A stretch of DNA of 64,000 bases from an uncultured Bacteroidota bacterium. Its GTDB lineage: Bacteria > Bacteroidota > Bacteroidia > Flavobacteriales > Flavobacteriaceae. The stretch spans positions 124,001 to 188,000 of the forward strand of contig CACLAD010000001.1 in assembly GCA_902604715.1 (NCBI GenBank), read 5' to 3'. Shown one piece after another: positions 17,957 to 27,601 of this stretch. Every line of letters starts with the position of its first letter. The first letter of the stretch is position 1. Both the position numbers and the translations under genes were made by a program. The notes under the pieces are model-generated. The model ran no database searches. It was not told where the DNA came from and saw nothing but the letters and a program-made list of their open reading frames with translations.

Positions 17957-19567
17957 TTAATTATTTGTTATTGTGTTTAATTGAATAGTGAAGGTAGTCC
18001 CTTGATTTATAACACTGTCAACTGAAATATTCCCATTGTGAAAATTTATAATTTTCTTAACATAAGCCAGCCCTAAACCATGTCCTTTTACGTCATGTAG
18101 ATCACCAGTTTGCTTTCTGTAAAATTTATCAAATATTTTGGACTGAACAGCCTTACTCATTCCAATACCATTATCAATAATTTCAACTAAAATCTTATTA
18201 TTAATATTTTTGGTTTTTACAGTGATCTCAGGGGGAAGTTCATTATATTTTATGGCGTTATCTAAAATATTAACAAAAACATTTATTAAATGTGTTTCAT
18301 TTCCGATTACTGTTGAATTCAGTGCATCCTTTTCAGTGATTATCTTTCCATTTTTATTTTCAATTATTAAACTTAAATGAGAAATGGCAAGGTCAATTAT
18401 TTCATTAATATCCTGCTTAGATTTTTCAATATTTAGTTCATTTCTTTCCAAATGACTTATCATTAATACATTTTCGACCTGATCATGCATTCTATTATTT
18501 TCATCGTTAATCATTTGAAGATATTTTTTAACTAGTTGTTTATTGACTATTGTTTTTGGGTTTTTTATGGCTGATAATGCAAGATTAATTGTAGCTATAG
18601 GAGTTTTAAATTCATGAGTCATATTATTAATGAAATCTGTTTTTATTTGTGAGATTTGCCTTTGTCTCAATAAAAGTAGAATTGTTGTAATATAAGCGAT
18701 AATTATAATTGAAGTAAAAATCACTGATGTAACAATAACTGATATTAATGACGACAAGAGAAAGGGGGTTCTATCTGGAAAGTTTACCTTCAATGAATAG
18801 TTACTTAAATCATTTTCATCCTTAAAAATAAATGATGAATAATTTGGAGCATCAATTTCATAACCTTCAGAGGCAATTTTGGTTAAATTATCTTCATTAA
18901 AAATTGCATATTCAAAATCTAACTCAATATCCATTTTACTGAAATTCCCTTCTAAAACTTCCTCAAATTTATTTAAATCTCCTATTCTGTACTCAATTGG
19001 ATTTCTTTTTGAAAGATCATTGTAAGCAGTTTCAAATAACACCTCCTTACTTTTTGAAATTTTACCAACCTTTAATAAAAATTCTTCAGGACTTAAATTA
19101 TCTTCTACTCTCTGATTAGAAAAGACTTTTTCTTCCCGCTGATTTGATACTCTTTTTATAGCAAGGATGTTTTCAGATATTTTTGCTTGATCTGATATAA
19201 TATCTGCAATATTATCATAGTAACTCTTAGTTTTTGGGATAATTATGCTTTCCTCAATAACACCATTTTTGTATACTATTGTTTCTCTTTTTTCTGGATT
19301 TTGATCAATAATAATTAGATTTTGAATACTTAGAGTATCAGCTTGTGATTCATTAACAATTAGATCCCTAAACTTTTTAACATATTTTCTAAATTCATTT
19401 CTTTCAATAATGGAAGTTGTTTCTTCTAAGACATAATTTACATTTATAGAAAATTGTTTATCATTTTCTTCATAATTTTTATATATAAAAAATGATTGAA
19501 TTAAAATTATTCCAATTAATGACACACTCATTAATACTATCAGTAATATGAATATCCTTTTACTCAT
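17957..19567 (-). CDS. membrane sensor histidine kinase
   Basis: This is a 536-residue sensor kinase. TM1 lies at about 7-28, and an extracytoplasmic sensor of some 240 residues without a recognisable domain follows. TM2 lies near 275-300 (ISVIVTSVIFTSIIIIAYI). The H-box MTHEFKTPIA has its phospho-acceptor near His318. The ATPase domain has the N-box NILDNAIKYN, the G1 box DNGIGMS and the G2 box GHGLGLAYVKKI. No HAMP domain is obvious between TM2 and the H-box. The 2-nt spacing to the response regulator makes them a cognate pair. The signal sensed cannot be inferred. Confidence 0.94.
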   Translation of the reverse strand: MSKRIFILLIVLMSVSLIGIILIQSFFIYKNYEENDKQFSINVNYVLEETTSIIERNEFRKYVKKFRDLIVNESQADTLSIQNLIIIDQNPEKRETIVYKNGVIEESIIIPKTKSYYDNIADIISDQAKISENILAIKRVSNQREEKVFSNQRVEDNLSPEEFLLKVGKISKSKEVLFETAYNDLSKRNPIEYRIGDLNKFEEVLEGNFSKMDIELDFEYAIFNEDNLTKIASEGYEIDAPNYSSFIFKDENDLSNYSLKVNFPDRTPFLLSSLISVIVTSVIFTSIIIIAYITTILLLLRQRQISQIKTDFINNMTHEFKTPIATINLALSAIKNPKTIVNKQLVKKYLQMINDENNRMHDQVENVLMISHLERNELNIEKSKQDINEIIDLAISHLSLIIENKNGKIITEKDALNSTVIGNETHLINVFVNILDNAIKYNELPPEITVKTKNINNKILVEIIDNGIGMSKAVQSKIFDKFYRKQTGDLHDVKGHGLGLAYVKKIINFHNGNISVDSVINQGTTFTIQLNTITNN

Positions 19568-19632
19568 ACCTCAAATTTATTATTTAATCAAAAACAAATT
19601 TTGTTATTTAATAAAACATTAACAATAATGAA

Positions 19633-20208
19633 TTATAATAATGAAGAATGTATCTTATTAATTTCACTTAATAATTTTTCCTTAGAATTGTTTTCAATAC
19701 AAAAGTCTGACATAGAGCACTTTACATCTTGACTTAGTTGAGAAGCTAAAATCTTTTCAACCCTTTTTTTAGAATAATTTTCTCTATTACTTATTCTCCT
19801 ATGAATTATATCTACTGGAGTTTTAACACAAATAATTTTGTCAAAAATATTCTCTGAATTATTTTCAAATATCAAAGCAGCCTCATATATTACATATTTT
19901 GAATTTTGATTTTTTAACCATAAATCAAAAGCTTTTTGTACTCTTGGATGTATTAGAGAATTTACAGAATCAAGAAGACTTTTATTATTAAATATCTGCT
20001 CTGAAATGAATTCTTTATTTAATTCATCATTTAAATATGCATATTCTCCCAATAAATTAATTATTAGGGATTTTAAGTTAGAATCACTAACCATTAAATC
20101 CTTAGCACAATCATCTGCGATAAAGACAGGAATTCCTAAATCTTTGAAAAAACTAGCAGCTGTTGTTTTTCCACTTCCTATAACACCTGTTAATGCAATT
20201 TTTTTCAT
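19633..20208 (-). CDS. coaE: dephospho-CoA kinase CoaE
   Basis: CoaE catalyses the last step of coenzyme A synthesis, the phosphorylation of the 3'-OH of dephospho-CoA. The 191-residue protein begins with the P-loop LTGVIGSGKTTAA. It contains the lid-like IFVADDCAKD-type segment (here FIADDCAKDLM), HPRVQKAF, and VYEAALIFE. The 5' end overlaps the YbbR gene by 4 bp. coaBC, also of this pathway, is at 27.6 kb. Confidence 0.95.
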   Translation of the reverse strand: MKKIALTGVIGSGKTTAASFFKDLGIPVFIADDCAKDLMVSDSNLKSLIINLLGEYAYLNDELNKEFISEQIFNNKSLLDSVNSLIHPRVQKAFDLWLKNQNSKYVIYEAALIFENNSENIFDKIICVKTPVDIIHRRISNRENYSKKRVEKILASQLSQDVKCSMSDFCIENNSKEKLLSEINKIHSSLL

Positions 20209-21128
20209 TCTAATATAATTACTTGAATTTGATTTGAACTCAGCCTAGCATTCTTTATGAAATTAGGTTTTTTGGTTAAGAGTGGAATTAATGTACTCTG
20301 ATTTTCATCTAATTTACATTCAATTCTAAAATCAATTGGTGTTGTTTTTTTATAATCATCAATACTAATAAAATATTTAACCGAAAGCTCTTTTGGATAG
20401 TAGTTGTATTTAATATTTTCATTACTTAAAATATTAACAGGAACTGTGACCATTTCCTCAGTATACTGATCAACCTCTAATTTATATTCTATCATACTTA
20501 AATCAATTGAAAGATCATCAAAAGCTGGTTTTAAAAGTCTTAAATTTATTTGAATGTCTGAGCTAACATTATTTAATTTCACAAATTCAGTGTCAACATA
20601 ATCAATTTTTCTAACAATATCCTTTGGTCCTAATATTGTAACTGAGTCATTTGTGATTAATGGGGTTTTAAAGGAATCAAATCCAGACTCATAATTTATT
20701 GATATGTTTGTCTTTATAAATTTCTTTTCAGAGATATACTGATCAAAATATAAAATTATAGAATCTTCAAAAATTGTTAATAGCTCTATCGACGAGTCAA
20801 AATTAAGCTTTGTGTCAGTGAAATTTTGGTTCTGTTGCCACAAAAATGAATTATTATACTCTTTTAATTTTTTAGTAGAAATTTTGAGTTTAGGTGTTTT
20901 GAAATAATATTTAGCCAAGCTAAATCCAAAACCTCTAACTTTTAATTCTACCGAATCATGAGATTTTTTGTATATAACTTTACCCTCAGGAACATCTGTG
21001 ACAATTAACTCAAATACAATATTTTTATCATATGTAGATGTTAATTTACTAACTAATGATGTGGATATAGCTAATACCAGAAATATTAAGAATACATTAA
21101 ACTTACCTTGACTTGAATAAACTTTCAT
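20205..21128 (-). CDS. YbbR-like domain protein
   Basis: This 307-residue protein has a single N-terminal membrane segment (VFLIFLVLAISTSLVSKLT) and an extracytoplasmic beta-rich region with YbbR-like repeats (VTILGPKDIVRKIDYVDTEFVKLNNVSSDIQINLRLLKP). It follows the flavobacterial arrangement in which a YbbR-domain gene overlaps coaE. In other bacteria YbbR/CdaR proteins regulate diadenylate cyclases. No cyclase gene is adjacent here, so the role is open. Confidence 0.8.
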   Translation of the reverse strand: MKVYSSQGKFNVFLIFLVLAISTSLVSKLTSTYDKNIVFELIVTDVPEGKVIYKKSHDSVELKVRGFGFSLAKYYFKTPKLKISTKKLKEYNNSFLWQQNQNFTDTKLNFDSSIELLTIFEDSIILYFDQYISEKKFIKTNISINYESGFDSFKTPLITNDSVTILGPKDIVRKIDYVDTEFVKLNNVSSDIQINLRLLKPAFDDLSIDLSMIEYKLEVDQYTEEMVTVPVNILSNENIKYNYYPKELSVKYFISIDDYKKTTPIDFRIECKLDENQSTLIPLLTKKPNFIKNARLSSNQIQVIILE

Positions 21129-21137
21129 TAATTATAA

Positions 21138-22142
21138 TTAAAAAAACATTTTGGGAAATATAGTCTCAATTTTTTTATTTGGGAAGATATTAATCAATAT
21201 AAATGACTTAAAAAAACCATAACCATAACCCACAAATTGAATTAAGGTTGTTATAATCGATAATAAACCCACTAATGGGTTGTTTTTTAATGAAGACTGA
21301 AAAAAAATCAATAAAAAGTAAAGTAGATATATTATCAAAATCAAGTTGCTAATTTTAAATAAAAATAAAATTATTGAAGCCAAAAATACACATGAAAAAA
21401 GAAGAGGAAGCCAATAAATGATTTTTTTTGTTTTGGGGTAACGATTATTCAAAATTGATCGAGCAACACCAAACTTATAAATCTGATTAAAAAAACTTAT
21501 AACTGAAATTCTTCTTTTATGAAAAACTTTTAAATCTTTGTAAAGTTTTGTATGAAATCCTAGTTGATTTAATCTTATTGATAAATCTGGATCTTCACCA
21601 GGATGAATCTTACCAAAACCACCACTCCTTAAATATGCTTGCTGTGAAATACCCATATTAAAACTTCTTGGTTGAAAACCTTTTGATTTATTACCTCCTC
21701 TAAGGTGACCGGTCGTAATAAATGAAGTCATTGAATAACTAACCGCTTTTTGAAAATTATTGAAAGAACTATGTGAATCGTCTACTCCACCAAAACATTC
21801 AGAAAAATTTTTCGATAAATTATTTATCAAAATTGTACAATAATTTACAGGAAGAATAACATCTGAATCTAATATAATATAATATTTTCCTTTGGCTACA
21901 TTCATACCAAAATTTCTGCTATCACCGGGTCCTGAGTTTTCTTTGTAGTGGTATGAAATATTTAGATTTTTGTAATTATTTATAATTTTATCACATTTAT
22001 TTGTTGATCCATCTTCGATAATTACTATTTCAAAATCTTTAGATTCTTTTAAATTAGAAAAACTATGGAGAAGTTCATCAATCTCATAAGGTCTATTAAA
22101 AACAGGAATTATAAATGATATATCCTTTAAAAGCATAATCAA
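21138..22142 (-). CDS. family 2 glycosyltransferase, membrane-associated
   Basis: This is a GT-A fold glycosyltransferase. The N-terminal sequence FIIPVFNRPYEIDELLHSF and VIIEDGS, the DxD-type motif LDSDVILP, and the acceptor-side GEDPDLSIRL motif identify the family. Two or three hydrophobic helices lie at about 245-310 near the C-terminus. ATG at either 22142 or 22136 is possible (MIMLL). It probably acts in surface polysaccharide or lipid glycosylation, with unknown donor and acceptor. Confidence 0.88.
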   Translation of the reverse strand: MIMLLKDISFIIPVFNRPYEIDELLHSFSNLKESKDFEIVIIEDGSTNKCDKIINNYKNLNISYHYKENSGPGDSRNFGMNVAKGKYYIILDSDVILPVNYCTILINNLSKNFSECFGGVDDSHSSFNNFQKAVSYSMTSFITTGHLRGGNKSKGFQPRSFNMGISQQAYLRSGGFGKIHPGEDPDLSIRLNQLGFHTKLYKDLKVFHKRRISVISFFNQIYKFGVARSILNNRYPKTKKIIYWLPLLFSCVFLASIILFLFKISNLILIIYLLYFLLIFFQSSLKNNPLVGLLSIITTLIQFVGYGYGFFKSFILINIFPNKKIETIFPKMFF

Positions 22143-22159
22143 AATTACGTAATTATATA

Positions 22160-22189
22160 CAAAAAAAGGGTTTAGAAAATCTAAACCCT
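22160..22189 (-). terminator. intrinsic terminator of the T9SS cargo gene
   Basis: On the - strand AGGGTTTAGA-TTT-TCTAAACCCT forms a perfect 10-bp hairpin followed by seven T residues. It lies 26 nt downstream of the stop codon of the T9SS-sorted protein and separates it from the glycosyltransferase gene. Confidence 0.9.
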
Positions 22190-22214
22190 CTTCTTAATTT
22201 TATAATTGAAATAT

Positions 22215-24065
22215 TTATTTGACAATTAGTTTTGCAACGCTTGTCTTTCCTGCGATTGTTACTCTTGTTGTATAAAAACCACTAACAAGATTAGAAACAT
22301 CTAAATCATCGTTAAATATTATTGTTGAAATAACTTTTCTACCATTGATATCAAAAACTTCAATAAATTTATCTCCAGACATAGGCGAAAGAATTGTTAC
22401 ATTATTTGCATCAACTGGATTAGGATAAATCCTAAGGCTCAAAGGATCGACATCAGAAATACCAAGTGACTCAACTATGTTAACCGTGTACTCCTCTGTT
22501 TCACCCCATGAAGTTGCTTCACAAGGATTTTCAGGAAGTGCGGACTGCCAAGAAGATGCAAATCGAATATAATGTGTTCCTAAATTAGCATCGGATGGAA
22601 TGGTAAATTGAGTAGTTCCAGTATGTGTTCCAGATCCTAGTCCTTCAGCAATTATATAATTATCTAATACTATCTCATCTGCAGTGTATGAGTAATCATC
22701 ATTAAAATCAATCCATACTCTTACATATTGATCTCCATAACCAGTTTCCATAGTTACATCATAGGTTTCTCCTTGTGCTAAATCAGTAGTTAAATTTGTA
22801 AAGTTCCCAAACCCACCGGTTGAACAACCAGAGCTTGAATTATCAATATCACCAAAAACTATACTGTTAAAGCCATCCCCAACCGAACAATTTAAAGCGG
22901 GCTCACAGGTAAGCCCCATTGTTGTCCATTCGTCAGGTCCATCATTTCCACCATCTGCCCAATCAGAATAAAACCCTTCACTACAAATAGTTCTGTTCGT
23001 AAAATAGTAGGTTGTTGACATTTCAAGACCTGTAAGTTCATTAGGGAATTCATAAAATTCAAAAACATTAGCTGTTCCATCACCCGGCTCGAACATTTCA
23101 GTGCTGTATTCAATTTGATAGCCAATCACACCCTCTATATTGACACCATTAAAAATGGCACCATTTTGAGTCATTTCCCAATAATTAAAAACTGGTTGTG
23201 GACATACGTTTGAGAATGTGTACGAAACCCAAGCACTGGTAATGTCTCCACAAACAGCTCTTACCCATACTGTGTGCTCAGTTGTATCACTATCAAGATT
23301 ATCAATATTAACTGAAGAAGTTGAGATTGATTCGCCAGCTCCATCTGGTTCAGTATCAGAATAAACATACTCAAATGCTTCAGAACTTCCACCATTCCAT
23401 GATATTTCTGCCGATGTTGCACTAAAGCTTTCTAGTGAAAATCCAGTTGGATTTGGACAATCTTGAGTAATTCCCTCCAAAACAATATTTGGATAGTTCT
23501 GTGTTATATTTCCTGTTGGCGGATTTGTTGGATCAGGATTTGTCACATCACTGTAATAATACATTGAAACAATTTGGCCAGACTGCGAGCAGTAAAAATC
23601 GTCGCCTGCAGAATCATAACCGGCTTGATTTTCTTCAACAGCAATAACTAAATTTGAAGACCCATCATATTCAAAAGGAACATCAAAAATTATCGTAACC
23701 ATACCTTCTTCAGAAATCGTTGTAGGGGCTTCAGCAGTAGCTGAGTAGACCTGAGTTAATTCTGAAACGGGAATCCAGTCTGTCGTACTTTCAAAAATTT
23801 CTTTATCGGTTAAACCCACATAAACAACCCATTGACCACTTGTGGACAAAGTTGTACTAGCAGTTGCTGTATATGAAACTCCGGTAATAGACCCAGACGC
23901 ATTTATTTGATTGGAGCCATATATGGACTGGGAATAACTATAGCCATAGTATGGCTCAATTGGCACATTTGCATTTACTATAGTTCCCTCGCCTACAACA
24001 ACCTGAGAGTTTATGGACAAAGAAAAAAGGAATAAAAATGTGTAAAATATGTAATTTTTTTTCAT
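22215..24065 (-). CDS. T9SS type A sorting domain secreted protein with fibronectin III and GEVED-like domains
   Basis: This is a 616-residue exported protein. A signal peptide covers about residues 1-20 (FLFLFSLSINSQ). Beta-rich repeats and a fibronectin III-like domain (FSLESFSATSAEISWNGGSSEAF) follow. A second such segment precedes a GEVED-type domain (YVRVWIDFNDDYSYTADEIV ... GTHYIRFAS). The last 75 residues form a type IX secretion sorting domain (LRIYPNPVDANNV ... DVSNLVSGFYTTRVTIAGKTSVAKLIVK). No catalytic domain is visible, so a role in adhesion or binding is more likely than enzymatic activity. Confidence 0.88.
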   Translation of the reverse strand: MKKNYIFYTFLFLFSLSINSQVVVGEGTIVNANVPIEPYYGYSYSQSIYGSNQINASGSITGVSYTATASTTLSTSGQWVVYVGLTDKEIFESTTDWIPVSELTQVYSATAEAPTTISEEGMVTIIFDVPFEYDGSSNLVIAVEENQAGYDSAGDDFYCSQSGQIVSMYYYSDVTNPDPTNPPTGNITQNYPNIVLEGITQDCPNPTGFSLESFSATSAEISWNGGSSEAFEYVYSDTEPDGAGESISTSSVNIDNLDSDTTEHTVWVRAVCGDITSAWVSYTFSNVCPQPVFNYWEMTQNGAIFNGVNIEGVIGYQIEYSTEMFEPGDGTANVFEFYEFPNELTGLEMSTTYYFTNRTICSEGFYSDWADGGNDGPDEWTTMGLTCEPALNCSVGDGFNSIVFGDIDNSSSGCSTGGFGNFTNLTTDLAQGETYDVTMETGYGDQYVRVWIDFNDDYSYTADEIVLDNYIIAEGLGSGTHTGTTQFTIPSDANLGTHYIRFASSWQSALPENPCEATSWGETEEYTVNIVESLGISDVDPLSLRIYPNPVDANNVTILSPMSGDKFIEVFDINGRKVISTIIFNDDLDVSNLVSGFYTTRVTIAGKTSVAKLIVK

Positions 24066-24173
24066 ATTTAATTTATAAATAATTAATAATTATCAATTTA
24101 TTAAAAACTATTGACTTGAAGCAAGAAAAATTTAAAGATATTGATGATTTAATAATAAATTATTAACAATTTA

Positions 24174-24989
24174 TCAGTTATTATCGATAATATTCATTAT
24201 TTCATCGCTGACGCCCATATTACTAAATCCACCGTCATTGTAAAGATTTTGAAGAGTAACTCTTTTTGTTAAATCACTAAATAGTGTTATGGTATAGTTG
24301 GCACAATCCATCGCTGTCGCATTGCCAAGAGGAGACATCTTATGAGCATATTTTATAAAACCATCAAAGCCTTTTACCCCTTTTCCAGCCGTAGTTGGAG
24401 TTGGTGATTGGGAAATTGTATTTACTCTGACCTTTTTATCTTTTCCAAAGAAGTATCCAAAACTTCTGGCTACGCTTTCAAGGAAAGCTTTATTATCAGC
24501 CATATCGTTATAATCTGGGAAAACTCTCTGAGCAGCCATGTAGGAAAGAGCAACAATACTACCCCACTCATTCATTGCATCATTTTTATATAGAGTTTGC
24601 ATAACCTTATGAAAGGACATCGCAGAAACATCGAGGCCTTTGTGGGTCCAATCATAATTTTGATCAGTATATAATTTTCCTTTCCTAACATTAACCGACA
24701 TTCCTATGGAATGAAGAACAAAATCTAATTTTCCACCAAGAACTTCAATTGACTTGGTTATTAAATTTTCTAAATCTTCCAGTGATGTGGCATCAGCAGG
24801 AATCACGGTTGAATTTGTTTTCTCAGCTAGTTCGTTAATTTGACCCATCCTCATGGCAACTGGGGCATTTGTTAAAACAAATGTCCCTCCTTCCTCAAAA
24901 ACACGTTCTGCAGTAATCCATGCGATTGAATTAGAGTCTAAAGCACCAAAAATAATTCCTCTCTTTCCTTTTAGTAAATTATTAGACAT
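24174..24989 (-). CDS. fabI: enoyl-[acyl-carrier-protein] reductase FabI
   Basis: FabI performs the last, NADH-dependent reduction of fatty acid elongation. The 271-residue SDR-like protein starts LLKGKRGIIFGALDSNSIAWITAERV. The catalytic Tyr-x6-Lys pair lies in PDYNDMADNKAFLE, and SQSPTPTTAGKGVKGFD follows. These match the flavobacterial FabI type. It is flanked by recN with a 32-bp gap and appears to head its own transcript or share one with the genes upstream on the - strand. Confidence 0.96.
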   Translation of the reverse strand: MSNNLLKGKRGIIFGALDSNSIAWITAERVFEEGGTFVLTNAPVAMRMGQINELAEKTNSTVIPADATSLEDLENLITKSIEVLGGKLDFVLHSIGMSVNVRKGKLYTDQNYDWTHKGLDVSAMSFHKVMQTLYKNDAMNEWGSIVALSYMAAQRVFPDYNDMADNKAFLESVARSFGYFFGKDKKVRVNTISQSPTPTTAGKGVKGFDGFIKYAHKMSPLGNATAMDCANYTITLFSDLTKRVTLQNLYNDGGFSNMGVSDEIMNIIDNN

Positions 24990-25021
24990 AATTAATTTTT
25001 TTGTTAAACAAATATAGTGTT

Positions 25022-26674
25022 TTAATTAAGCAACTGCTTTGCATGAGTATATGCAGATTCAGATGCATTGTTCCCTTCTAACATTTTAGCGATTTCAACT
25101 ATTCTCTCATTATCATTTAGCCTTGAAATCTTAGTTTTTGTATAGCCATCAGTATCATTTTTGTAAATCATAAAATGTGACTCACCCATAGCAGCTATTT
25201 GAGGCAAATGAGTTATCGAAAATGTTTGTATTTTGGTACCAAGTTCCTTCATTATAAGCCCCATTTTTTTGGAAATTTCCCCAGAAACTCCGGTATCAAT
25301 TTCATCAAAAATAATGGATGGCAACTGTTTATACTTAGCCATAATTGATTTTATTGATAGCATTATTCTTGACATCTCTCCCCCAGAAGCTGAATCTTGA
25401 ATTTTTTTAAATTCATATCCTTTATTTGCAAGAAACTCAAAATCAATTAGTTCCATTCCATTCGAATAAAAGTTTGTAGTTTTTGACAGATTTATTTTGA
25501 ATTTACTATTAACCATTCCTAATTCACTTAATACATTTTCAATTTGACTGGTTAAATCAAAGATTACAGATTTTCTTTTTTCATGGATATTAATTGCACT
25601 ACTTTTCAATTTAATTTTTAAATTTTCACATTCCTTTTGGAGATGTTCAATTTCACCATCAATATTCTCAGTTGTATTAACTTTTTCGGCTAGTTTATTT
25701 CTAAATATCGACAACTCATTAACTGAGTTTAAAGAATGTTTTCTAAGCAGGTTATTAATTTTATCAATCTTATTAATAATGGTATTAAGTTTATCTGGAT
25801 TTTGTTCTAAGGAATTTAAAGAATCATCAATTTCATTTGAAATGTCCTCTAAATCAATTTTTATTGATAATATTCTATTAGAAACGGAATTGAATTTTTG
25901 TGAATTATTTGAAATTTTGTCGATTGAATTTTTCAATCTAGATAAGGATGAAATTAATCCAATGTCATCATCAGAAATTATTTGTGAACTTTGATTTAAC
26001 TCTTTCGAAAATTCCTCAAAATTTGATAATGAGTTTTGCAAGTTTTCCAATTCATTCAAGTCCTCCTCTAGTATATTAGCATTATCAATTTCTTCTAAAA
26101 TATATCTATTGTAATCCATTGACTGAATCAAACTTTGCTTTCTCTCAATTAACTCCTCTAAAACTTTAGACTTAAGTTTGTAATCCTCATATAATCTTTT
26201 GTAAAAACGAATGTTTTCTTCATTATTTGAGATTAAATCAAGTAGTTCAAATTGAAATTCGCTATTTAAAACTTCAATATTTTGATGTTGTGAATGTATA
26301 TCAATAATTTTAGATCCTATGATAGATAATTGATTCAGATTGACTGGGCTATCATTAATAAATGCTCTGGATTTCCCAGAAACTAAAATTTCACGTCTAA
26401 GTATAGTTTCTGTCTCGTAATCCAATTCATTTTCGTCAAATACGGATTTCAGATTAAATGAGCCTATATCAAAAATACCTTCGATGATACATTTCTTAGA
26501 CTTGTCTCTATTGACCGAAAGGTCAGCTCTTTTTCCTAGAATTAAAGAAATTCCACCGACTAATATCGATTTACCTGCTCCAGTCTCACCTGTAATTACC
26601 GTGAAACCATTATTGAAAGAAACCGAAAGGTCATCAATCAGTAAATAATTTTTTATGGATAAATTTTTAAGCAA
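25022..26674 (-). CDS. recN: DNA repair protein RecN
   Basis: RecN is an SMC-like ATPase that tethers broken DNA ends for recombinational repair. The N-terminal ATPase half has Walker A ITGETGAGKSILVGGI and the conserved DIHSQHQNIEVL. The middle (about 170-390) is a coiled coil. The C-terminal half has the signature SASGGEMSRIMLSIK and Walker B SIIFDEIDTGVSGEIS. The 550-residue length is normal. It lies about 40 bp downstream of the PorD-like gene. Confidence 0.96.
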   Translation of the reverse strand: MLKNLSIKNYLLIDDLSVSFNNGFTVITGETGAGKSILVGGISLILGKRADLSVNRDKSKKCIIEGIFDIGSFNLKSVFDENELDYETETILRREILVSGKSRAFINDSPVNLNQLSIIGSKIIDIHSQHQNIEVLNSEFQFELLDLISNNEENIRFYKRLYEDYKLKSKVLEELIERKQSLIQSMDYNRYILEEIDNANILEEDLNELENLQNSLSNFEEFSKELNQSSQIISDDDIGLISSLSRLKNSIDKISNNSQKFNSVSNRILSIKIDLEDISNEIDDSLNSLEQNPDKLNTIINKIDKINNLLRKHSLNSVNELSIFRNKLAEKVNTTENIDGEIEHLQKECENLKIKLKSSAINIHEKRKSVIFDLTSQIENVLSELGMVNSKFKINLSKTTNFYSNGMELIDFEFLANKGYEFKKIQDSASGGEMSRIMLSIKSIMAKYKQLPSIIFDEIDTGVSGEISKKMGLIMKELGTKIQTFSITHLPQIAAMGESHFMIYKNDTDGYTKTKISRLNDNERIVEIAKMLEGNNASESAYTHAKQLLN

Positions 26675-26713
26675 TTTTTTATCTAATTATCTTAAAAATA
26701 AAATTGTTTTTGA

Positions 26714-27601
26714 TTAAAAACTAATATTTCTCCATTTATCAGAATGATTAGGGGCAATTTTTGTGAGAGTTGAAATTAGGTTAGTAACAGGAACATTAGG
26801 TCCCCCACTAAATATATCTAATATTTCATCGGATTTTGTATCAAAAAACACCCTCAATATATATGAATTTGGTCTTCGCCGGTTCATTTGATCAAGCATC
26901 ATTATAGATTTTGCAATTGATTCTTTTGCAGCCCTTGGCTCATTTACCATTAAATCCAATCCTTTTATATGATAATCATACATTACATTTCTGTACTCCT
27001 TGAAGGTGGTTGATAACACATTATCTATTAGGTAATATCTGGATTGTAATCCATCACCTGCCCCCCAACCTCTGTATCCTTGTTGTTGAGAAAAATCAAG
27101 GATTTTTTGAGCTTGTTCAAAAAAAACTGTTCCAGAGTTTAGCTGAAATGAATCAGCATCAATCCCAATAATCATATAAATATGAAATGCAATCACAGAA
27201 ATTAAATTATTTTCAAATTGATTTTCATTAAAAGTCAAATTCTGAAATTCTTGGTACCTAAATGAAAAATTTCTATCATTAAAATTATAGGTTGGAGAAC
27301 TGTATGTGGAATTAAATATTGGTCTTGAAGATTGAATTTGAATAGTTCCCTGGAAAACATCGTTCTCATATGAACTAATATTAATAAACATTGTACAGTT
27401 AATTTTTTCATTTTGCCGTACTGGCCTTTTCGTCCAACTTGTATTATTTACAAATTCTATTAGCTGAGATTGCAGAGTTTTAAAAACCTGTAAATTTTCA
27501 TTACCCGTTTGACGTGCTTCTACAACTACCTCACAACTCAATTCTTGTGAAAAAATAAAATTGGTGAGCAAAAAAAATAATATTAAAAATTTACCCTTCA
27601 A
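26714..27601 (-). CDS. porD: DUF4835 family protein (PorD-like, T9SS-associated)
   Basis: This is an exported protein of 295 residues. The signal peptide covers about 1-18 (ILFFLLTNFIFSQ). The body has the DUF4835 pattern ELSCEVVVEARQTGNENLQVFKTLQSQLIEFVNNTSWT, NLISVIAFHIYMIIGIDADSF and AQQQGYRGWGAGDG-like text. DUF4835 proteins include PorD, a component implicated in the type IX secretion system. The neighbours coaBC, rpoZ and bamD form the usual flavobacterial cluster. It overlaps coaBC by 4 bp. The presence of a T9SS cargo at 22-24 kb fits. Confidence 0.85.
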   Translation of the reverse strand: MKGKFLILFFLLTNFIFSQELSCEVVVEARQTGNENLQVFKTLQSQLIEFVNNTSWTKRPVRQNEKINCTMFINISSYENDVFQGTIQIQSSRPIFNSTYSSPTYNFNDRNFSFRYQEFQNLTFNENQFENNLISVIAFHIYMIIGIDADSFQLNSGTVFFEQAQKILDFSQQQGYRGWGAGDGLQSRYYLIDNVLSTTFKEYRNVMYDYHIKGLDLMVNEPRAAKESIAKSIMMLDQMNRRRPNSYILRVFFDTKSDEILDIFSGGPNVPVTNLISTLTKIAPNHSDKWRNISF

